Shown here one piece after another: positions 13,732 to 18,399 of a DNA stretch of 18,399 bases. This DNA is from Bacteroides sp. UBA1773 (GTDB lineage: Bacteria; Bacteroidota; Bacteroidia; Bacteroidales; Bacteroidaceae): the NCBI GenBank assembly GCA_002315285.1, contig DCGR01000078.1, forward strand, positions 1 through 18,399, written 5' to 3'. The notes below the pieces were generated by a model, which had not been told where the DNA came from, ran no database searches, and saw only the letters and a list, made by a program, of their open reading frames with translations. Position numbers and translations under genes: made by a program. Numbering within the stretch: the stretch's first letter is position 1; every line of letters starts with the position of its first letter.

Positions 13732-16269
13732 ATGACTCCACTTACCTATTCTTATGAAGAGGCTTTCGCCGCGACGCTGAAGTATTTCAATGGCGATGAG
13801 CTTGCAAGCCGCGTATGGGTGAACAAATACGCGATGAAAGATTCAGAAGGCAAAATTTACGAAAAAACGCCTGCTGACATGCATTGGCGTATAGCCAATG
13901 AAATAGCCCGCATTGAAACTCGTTATAAGAATCCACTTAAGCCACAGCAGATTTTCGATGTCCTCGATAAGTTCAAGTATATCATTCCACAGGGAAGTCC
14001 GATGACGGGTATTGGTAACAACCATCAAGTTGCCTCATTGTCGAACTGCTTTGTGATAGGCATCGACGGCAAGGCCGATTCGTATGGAGCCATCATTCGT
14101 ATTGACGAGGAGCAAGTGCAGCTGATGAAGCGCCGTGGTGGTGTGGGACATGATTTGTCGCACATTCGTCCCAAAGGTTCACCCGTGAAAAACTCAGCAT
14201 TGACATCCACAGGATTGGTTCCGTTCATGGAACGATATTCCAATTCCACTCGTGAGGTGGCTCAGGATGGTCGCCGAGGTGCGCTCATGCTGAGCGTTAG
14301 CGTCAAGCACCCCGATTCCGAATCTTTTATTGATGCAAAGATGACAGAGGGTAAGGTCACAGGAGCCAACGTGTCGGTGAAAATCGATGATGATTTCATG
14401 GAATGTGCCACTCATAACACACCTTATTTGCAGCAATATCCTATCGACACCATGCATCCACTGTATGCGAAACGTATTGATGCATCGTCGTTGTGGCGGA
14501 AAATAGTACATAATGCATGGAAGTCGGCAGAGCCAGGTGTCTTATTCTGGGATACCATCCTGCGTGAATCTATTCCCGATTGTTATGCCGATTTGGGGTT
14601 CCGCACGGTGTCCACTAATCCTTGTGGCGAAATTCCACTGTGTCCCTATGATTCCTGCCGCCTGTTGGCTATCAACTTGTATTCTTATGTAGTCAATCCG
14701 TTTACTCCCGAAGCCTATTTCGACTTCGACCTGTTCAAACAGCATGTTGCCATAGCCCAGCGAATCATGGATGATATCATTGACCTTGAGCTGGAAAAGA
14801 TAGATGCCATAATTCAGAAAGTTGATGCTGACCCGGAAAGTGATGAGATCAAGCATTCGGAACGCCATCTTTGGGAAAAAATACTCCAGAAGAGTTCGAT
14901 GGGACGACGTACGGGTGTGGGCATCACAGCCGAAGGAGACATGCTCGCGGCCATGGGATTGACCTATGGAACGGAAGATGCAATTCTGTTCTCTGAAAAA
15001 GTACATCAGACAATTGCCCTCGAGGCTTACCGCTCCTCTGTAAACATGGCAAAAGAACGGGGCGCCTTCCAGATATATGATTGGCAAAGAGAGCAAAACA
15101 ATCCATTCATTCTTCGACTCAAGGAAAAAGATTCCGCGCTCTACGATGACATGAAGACATACGGACGACGCAATATCGCTTGTCTCACTATTGCCCCTAC
15201 TGGTACAGTAAGTCTGATGACACAAACCACTTCGGGTATTGAGCCTGTGTTCATGCCAGTATATAAGCGCCGTAGAAAGGTCAATCCTAACGATCCTGCC
15301 GTTCGCATCGATTATGTTGATGAGACAGGAGATGCTTTCGAAGAATACATTGTCTATCATCACAAGTTCCTGAAATGGATGGAAGTGAATGGTTTGGATA
15401 CCTCCAAAAATTACACACAGGAAGAGATAGACGAGTTGGTGGCACGTTCACCTTATCACAAGGCTACATCGAGCGATGTGGATTGGCTTGCAAAAGTACA
15501 TATGCAGGGCAGGATTCAGAAGTGGGTGGATCATTCTATCAGTGTGACCATTAACCTCCCAGCCGATGTGAACGAAGAGTTGGTCAACCAGCTATACATC
15601 GAAGCATGGAAGTCAGGATGTAAGGGTTGTACCGTATATCGGGATGGTTCTCGTTCAGGTGTACTCATATCTACCAAGAAGGATGAGAAGTCAAGCGCCC
15701 CAATCTGTCGTCAGCCCGATGTCGTGGAAGTACGGCCAAAGGTGTTGGATGCAGACGTAATCCGATTCCAAAACAACAAGGAGAAATGGGTGGCATTTGT
15801 TGGTCTGCTGGATGGACGTCCTTATGAGATTTTCACAGGTATTCAAGACGATGAGGAAGGAATCCTATTGCCGAAATCCGTCACATCTGGTAGGATAGTC
15901 AAGAATGTCGATGAAAAAGGCAACAAACATTATGATTTCCAATTTGAGAACAAACGAGGCTATAAGACTACCATTGAAGGCCTATCCGAGAAGTTCAACA
16001 AGGAATATTGGAACTATGCAAAACTCATTTCAGGTGTGCTTCGCTGGCGTATGCCACTCGATCGTGTCATTAAGTTGGTCGATTCGTTGCAACTCGATTC
16101 CCAAAGTATCAATAACTGGAAGAACGGTGTTGAACGTGCGCTGAAGAAATATGTGCTCGACGGAACCGCAGCGGAAGGCCAAAAGTGTCCTAATTGTGGT
16201 CACGAGTCATTGGTCTATCAAGAGGGATGCCTCATTTGTAAGCATTGCGGTTCATCACGCTGCGGATGA
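13732..16269 (+). CDS. nrdJ: class II (adenosylcobalamin-dependent) ribonucleoside-diphosphate reductase
   Basis: NrdJ reduces ribonucleotides to deoxyribonucleotides using a radical made from coenzyme B12, without a separate radical subunit. The expected cysteines are present. Cys298 in NPCGE is the thiyl site, with Asn296 and Glu300 beside it. Cys106 (LSNCF) and Cys309 (eleven residues after Cys298) are the likely redox pair, by comparison with the Thermotoga enzyme. The barrel continues through IAPTGT and SGIEPVF, and KGCTVYRDGSRSG marks the late barrel. A linker domain (about 660-810) precedes a C-terminal zinc ribbon with CPNCG at 819-823, a second CxxC pair, and the terminal SSRCG that delivers electrons. 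A longer TTG reading from 13660 starts inside the promoter, so the ATG at 13732 (845 residues) is preferred. The stop overlaps the start of folB. Confidence 0.94.
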   Translation: MTPLTYSYEEAFAATLKYFNGDELASRVWVNKYAMKDSEGKIYEKTPADMHWRIANEIARIETRYKNPLKPQQIFDVLDKFKYIIPQGSPMTGIGNNHQVASLSNCFVIGIDGKADSYGAIIRIDEEQVQLMKRRGGVGHDLSHIRPKGSPVKNSALTSTGLVPFMERYSNSTREVAQDGRRGALMLSVSVKHPDSESFIDAKMTEGKVTGANVSVKIDDDFMECATHNTPYLQQYPIDTMHPLYAKRIDASSLWRKIVHNAWKSAEPGVLFWDTILRESIPDCYADLGFRTVSTNPCGEIPLCPYDSCRLLAINLYSYVVNPFTPEAYFDFDLFKQHVAIAQRIMDDIIDLELEKIDAIIQKVDADPESDEIKHSERHLWEKILQKSSMGRRTGVGITAEGDMLAAMGLTYGTEDAILFSEKVHQTIALEAYRSSVNMAKERGAFQIYDWQREQNNPFILRLKEKDSALYDDMKTYGRRNIACLTIAPTGTVSLMTQTTSGIEPVFMPVYKRRRKVNPNDPAVRIDYVDETGDAFEEYIVYHHKFLKWMEVNGLDTSKNYTQEEIDELVARSPYHKATSSDVDWLAKVHMQGRIQKWVDHSISVTINLPADVNEELVNQLYIEAWKSGCKGCTVYRDGSRSGVLISTKKDEKSSAPICRQPDVVEVRPKVLDADVIRFQNNKEKWVAFVGLLDGRPYEIFTGIQDDEEGILLPKSVTSGRIVKNVDEKGNKHYDFQFENKRGYKTTIEGLSEKFNKEYWNYAKLISGVLRWRMPLDRVIKLVDSLQLDSQSINNWKNGVERALKKYVLDGTAAEGQKCPNCGHESLVYQEGCLICKHCGSSRCG

Positions 16270-16640
16270 TGCGACTATCACATTCTCACATAAGCATGGA
16301 AGGTTTACGCTTCCATGCTTTTCATGGCGTAATGCCACAAGAGCAAACGGTAGGAGGTTTCTTCATCGTCGATGTAAAAATCACATTGCCTTTGACCAAA
16401 GCGGCTCTTTCCGATGACCTTGCCGATACAATGAACTACGCCACTGTTTATGAAATCATCAAGCGTGAGATGTCCATTACCTCAAAATTGCTCGAACATG
16501 TGTGCCAACGCATAGCATCGGCATTGATCACATCGTTTCCACAAATAGAAACTGTTACCATCTGCCTCTCGAAAGAAAATCCTCCTATGGGCGCGGACAT
16601 AAGAAAAGTGGGAGTGGAAATGACGTTTGTGACAAAATAA
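16269..16640 (+). CDS. folB: dihydroneopterin aldolase
   Basis: FolB converts 7,8-dihydroneopterin to 6-hydroxymethyl-dihydropterin and glycolaldehyde in folate synthesis, as an octamer. The 123 residues contain the family pattern: GLRFHAFHGVMPQE (12-25, with catalytic Glu25), DTMNYATVYEII (53-64) and SKENPPMGAD (101-110) with the active-site lysine at 102. The ATG at 16269 overlaps the nrdJ stop as TGATG, favouring coupled translation; an ATG three bases upstream is equally readable. The mutT-like gene follows after 13 bases. The co-location links folate supply (thymidylate synthesis) with deoxynucleotide production. An 11-bp hairpin lies within codons 8-18 of this gene. Confidence 0.88.
   Translation: MRLSHSHISMEGLRFHAFHGVMPQEQTVGGFFIVDVKITLPLTKAALSDDLADTMNYATVYEIIKREMSITSKLLEHVCQRIASALITSFPQIETVTICLSKENPPMGADIRKVGVEMTFVTK
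16292..16322 (+). terminator. terminator-like hairpin embedded in the start of folB
   Basis: AAGCATGGAAG (16292-16302) and CTTCCATGCTT (16310-16320) form a perfect 11-bp stem with a 7-base loop, followed by TT. It sits 23 bases after the nrdJ stop and encodes part of the conserved FolB motif. It could reduce read-through from nrdJ into folB-mutT, or define the nrdJ mRNA 3' end. The short U-tail makes full termination uncertain. Confidence 0.45.
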
Positions 16641-16653
16641 ACGATTTGCGACG

Positions 16654-17046
16654 ATGAAACATATTCATGTATCGGCTGCCATTTTCATCAATGGAGGGAA
16701 AGTGTTGTCCACACAGCGTGGTTACGGCGAATGGAAGGACTGGTGGGAGTTTCCTGGAGGAAAGATCGAGCCTGGAGAAAGCCCTGAAGAAGCTCTCAAG
16801 CGAGAGATACGCGAGGAGATGGGAGCCGACATTGAGGTAGGAGAGTCTCTTGTCACTATCGACTATGACTACCCCAGGTTTCACATCACCATGTACTGTT
16901 TCCGATGTGATGTAATCCAAGGGAAACTCACAATTCTTGAACACGAAGATTCCAAATGGTTAAGTAGAAGCGAATTAGACAGTGTACAATGGTTGCCAGC
17001 CGACAAGGATGTGATTACGCTACTCAAGTCGATGCTATTAGATTGA
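16654..17046 (+). CDS. mutT: MutT-type Nudix hydrolase
   Basis: The 130-residue Nudix protein has a textbook box: Gly36-x5-Glu42-x7-Arg50-Glu51-x2-Glu54-Glu55-x-Gly57, which binds Mg2+ and hydrolyses nucleoside diphosphate bonds. The preceding WEFPGGK (31-37) and the short N-terminal strand VSAAIFINGGKVL are typical of the MutT 8-oxo-dGTP diphosphatases. The later EDSKWLSRSEL segment, with a tryptophan near the base-binding site, is common in this group. Its position, 13 bases after folB and downstream of nrdJ, suits a role in cleaning the nucleotide pool. Other Nudix substrates such as CTP/5-methyl-dCTP are possible, so the symbol is a best guess. Confidence 0.8.
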   Translation: MKHIHVSAAIFINGGKVLSTQRGYGEWKDWWEFPGGKIEPGESPEEALKREIREEMGADIEVGESLVTIDYDYPRFHITMYCFRCDVIQGKLTILEHEDSKWLSRSELDSVQWLPADKDVITLLKSMLLD

Positions 17047-17129
17047 TGTGATGCATTTACATTTTTCGCATAGTTCCGACATCAGATTGTCAGACTGCTG
17101 ATAGGACCGCAATATGTTAATCAATAATC

Positions 17130-17153
17130 GATGGGGAAATGTTCCTTCCCATC
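17130..17153. terminator. weak hairpin between convergent mutT and the AlaX-like gene
   Basis: GATGGG (17130-17135) pairs with CCCATC (17148-17153), with some A/T pairing inside. It lies between two converging genes, where a terminator is expected, but lacks a U-run on either strand. Confidence 0.3.
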
Positions 17154-17168
17154 CTCATTGCCATATTA

Positions 17169-17639
17169 CTACTTCACGTCATCAACCTTGAATACAATCC
17201 TGAACGATCCTTCGTTCCAACTGGTACTTGTTATCCTAAATCCACCAATCTCACTGGTATGCCCAACGTGAGTGCCAATGCAAGGACAAATGTCATATTC
17301 ACCAATCCGTACTATGCGTAGTGTGTCACTGGCATCGTCAGGAAGTTTGTCGAGCAAGACACCGTCGGGCACATTGTCACGAGTCACAAACTGGTAGCTT
17401 ATGGGCAAGTCGTCCGCAATCAGTTTGTTCATGCGTCGCTCTATCTCTTCCACCTGATCCTTTGTGGGACACGAGGCAAGTTCATAGTTTATTTTCGATT
17501 TCTTACGTTCAATATGCATGTTCCTCGACCTGCCACAGCCAAACATCCTCACCATTGTTTGGTTCAACAGGTGTTCGGCTGTGTGAGCAGGAGCGAACTC
17601 CTGCTTGTTATGTTCGTTGAGAATATGTTCTTGTTCCAT
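17169..17639 (-). CDS. AlaX-like tRNA-editing (SAD-domain) protein
   Basis: This 156-residue stand-alone editing domain is related to the second additional domain of alanyl- and threonyl-tRNA synthetases. The zinc/catalytic signature is present: His19 and His23 in HTAEH, and Cys119 and His123 in CIGTH. The GGFRI motif follows the CxxxH, as in the family. Such proteins hydrolyse mischarged tRNA (for example Ser- or Gly-tRNA(Ala), or Ser-tRNA(Thr)) in trans; which one cannot be decided here. The reading frame extends 10 codons upstream to a TTG at 17669, but the first ATG (17639, MEQEHI) is the better start. It is convergent with mutT and has no partner gene on its strand within the window. Confidence 0.8.
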   Translation of the reverse strand: MEQEHILNEHNKQEFAPAHTAEHLLNQTMVRMFGCGRSRNMHIERKKSKINYELASCPTKDQVEEIERRMNKLIADDLPISYQFVTRDNVPDGVLLDKLPDDASDTLRIVRIGEYDICPCIGTHVGHTSEIGGFRITSTSWNEGSFRIVFKVDDVK

Positions 17640-17809
17640 TATTGTAACTATTTTATATAGGTTGTTCAATTTGATGTAACAGTTTTTTTTACAAAATCAT
17701 CTACTTTTACATGTTCAATATAGGTCCTTCCATAAATTGTCATTTTGTTTTCCCTTATAGGTTTTCCTTGTAGATAGGAATCACTACCACTTTCACTCTC
17801 AATCATTTT

Positions 17810-17955
17810 TGTCCGTTCTCGACTGAACACTCATCAAAGTGGGCGCAACGAGTGGGTTGGTTGATTGTCTCCATCGCATTGCGGAATGTTGCTTAATTCA
17901 CTAAAACCCCAAAAGCATCAGATTGCAAATCTAACGAAAAAATCGAGAACGGACA
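17810..17955. repeat. 13-bp perfect inverted repeat enclosing 120 bases
   Basis: TGTCCGTTCTCGA (17810-17822) is the exact reverse complement of TCGAGAACGGACA (17943-17955). In addition, ATTTTTGTCC is repeated directly at 17805-17814 and 17980-17989, the second copy forming the downstream promoter's -7 box and start region. No coding capacity lies between the arms and no flanking target duplication is seen. Confidence 0.7.
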
Positions 17956-17978
17956 TCATCAAGATGCTATTTTTTTGT

Positions 17979-17986
17979 TATTTTTG
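17979..17986 (+). promoter_or_regulatory. probable -7 element of the serine hydrolase gene
   Basis: TATTTTTG matches TAnnTTTG, but no TTTG is seen 19-21 bases upstream. Transcription would begin near 17990 and give an unusually long leader of about 140 bases. Confidence 0.4.
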
Positions 17987-18130
17987 TCCCTGATTGAGTG
18001 GTCGGTTGTTTATGCACTTCAGATTTCCCATCCGTCAATGCGTTTTCAACGGAAAACACCCGGGAACAAGTCAAACACCGACAAGACACGCAATGCCAAA
18101 TGTTGCAACAACTTTTTGATGATATAAACC

Positions 18131-18399
18131 ATGATGAAAAAAATTCTCGTATTGTTAGTTTTTGTCTTGTGCCTACCTTCAATGGCACAGGAAAAGGTGA
18201 AGGATTCAAAAACCGATTTTGCCCGTGAGGCTCTTCAACCCTTCGTCGATAGCGGGCAACTGGCTGGCGCCATCAGTATTTTCTACAAGCAGGGCGTTCA
18301 GGAAACCTGTTGCATAGGGTTTGCCGATGTGGCAGCCAAACGCCCCATCGCCCTCAACAACGCCTACATGCAATGTTCGCAGACCAAAGGTTTCTGCGG
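18131..18399 (+). CDS. secreted beta-lactamase-fold serine hydrolase (5' part only)
   Basis: The gene runs off the right end after 89 codons with no stop. A signal peptide is clear: MMKK, a hydrophobic stretch at 5-16, and a likely cut after Ala19 (PSMA before QEK). The mature start (FAREALQPFVDSGQLAGAISIFYKQG) has the pattern of class C beta-lactamase/penicillin-binding-like hydrolases, and SQTK at 83-86 fits the SxxK motif, with Ser83 as the nucleophile. These proteins are usually periplasmic or outer-membrane esterases, D-amino-acid peptidases or amidases; true beta-lactamase activity cannot be inferred. The motifs YxN and KTG lie beyond the window. The ATG pair at 18131/18134 leaves the start uncertain by one codon. 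Confidence 0.8.
   Translation, partial: MMKKILVLLVFVLCLPSMAQEKVKDSKTDFAREALQPFVDSGQLAGAISIFYKQGVQETCCIGFADVAAKRPIALNNAYMQCSQTKGFC

Larger units (their letters stand above)
17640..18130. other. 491-base spacer with promoter, repeats and a long leader
   Basis: There is no convincing gene here. The left half (17640-17800) is AT-rich and must hold the promoter for the AlaX-like gene, but I could not find a clear TAnnTTTG on the minus strand near its start. The middle holds a 13-bp inverted repeat (17810-17822/17943-17955). The right part holds the promoter for the serine hydrolase and about 140 bases of leader, with a small hairpin GTTTTC-AACG-GAAAAC (18042-18057) and a TGTTGCAACA palindrome near 18101-18112. 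A plus-strand frame at 17998-18228 overlaps the real gene in another frame and is not believed. Confidence 0.55.

Noticed and set aside
14542..15363. 273-codon minus-strand open frame opposite nrdJ
   Set aside because: It mirrors conserved nrdJ codons and has no known motif or start context.
17926..17933. Minus-strand TAGATTTG as the AlaX-like gene's promoter
   Set aside because: It is almost 300 bases from the gene and has no upstream TTTG at the right spacing.
17913..17940. tRNA-Cys-like anticodon arm (GATTGCAAATC)
   Set aside because: Only the arm-like palindrome is present; there is no acceptor stem, D arm or T arm around it.

Overview
This window looks like chromosomal core DNA from a Bacteroidota member, most likely order Bacteroidales and probably near Prevotella. 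The evidence is the protein families (a compact HtpG, a B12-dependent NrdJ with a C-terminal zinc ribbon, an orphan MCE protein), the near absence of Shine-Dalgarno sites, and repeated matches to the Bacteroidota sigma-A promoter TTTG-N19-21-TAnnTTTG. The genus is inference; no rRNA or tRNA gene is present to anchor it.

Layout. 1-547 has no credible gene: a degenerate CTGA/TGAC-rich repeat tract, several hairpins, and a near-perfect promoter (356-387) that points into a structured, convergent spacer. 548-4345 (minus) is gyrA followed by a secreted TPR protein. A divergent promoter region (4346-4533) separates gyrA from a plus-strand chaperone pair: a ClpC-type unfoldase without the usual N-domain, then htpG. 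A strong hairpin (8608-8648) lies between htpG and a convergent SLC10/BASS-type transporter (8751-9701, minus). A short divergent promoter region then leads to an amidase/MCE (mlaD-like) envelope pair (9763-11842), an AT-rich 307-base spacer, dnaA (12150-13517), a terminator, and the nucleotide/folate cluster nrdJ-folB-mutT (13732-17046). An AlaX-like tRNA-editing protein (17169-17639, minus) faces that cluster. A 491-base spacer follows with a 13-bp inverted repeat. The window ends in the first 89 codons of a secreted beta-lactamase-fold serine hydrolase (18131 onward).

Themes. The genes fall into housekeeping groups: DNA topology and replication (gyrA, dnaA, nrdJ), dNTP and folate supply with pool sanitation (nrdJ, folB, mutT), protein quality control (clpC-like, htpG, alaX-like), and envelope maintenance (amidase, MCE, transporter, TPR protein). 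I found no mobile element, CRISPR array, toxin-antitoxin pair or defence island, and no convincing new multi-gene system. The points most worth a second look are small: the N-domain-less ClpC, the orphan promoter and structured spacer at 356-547, a terminator-like hairpin inside the start of folB, a four-codon upstream ORF and a DnaA-box-like site in the nrdJ leader, a nearly leaderless amidase with overlapping divergent promoters, a degenerate GyrA box, and the long inverted repeat upstream of the serine hydrolase.
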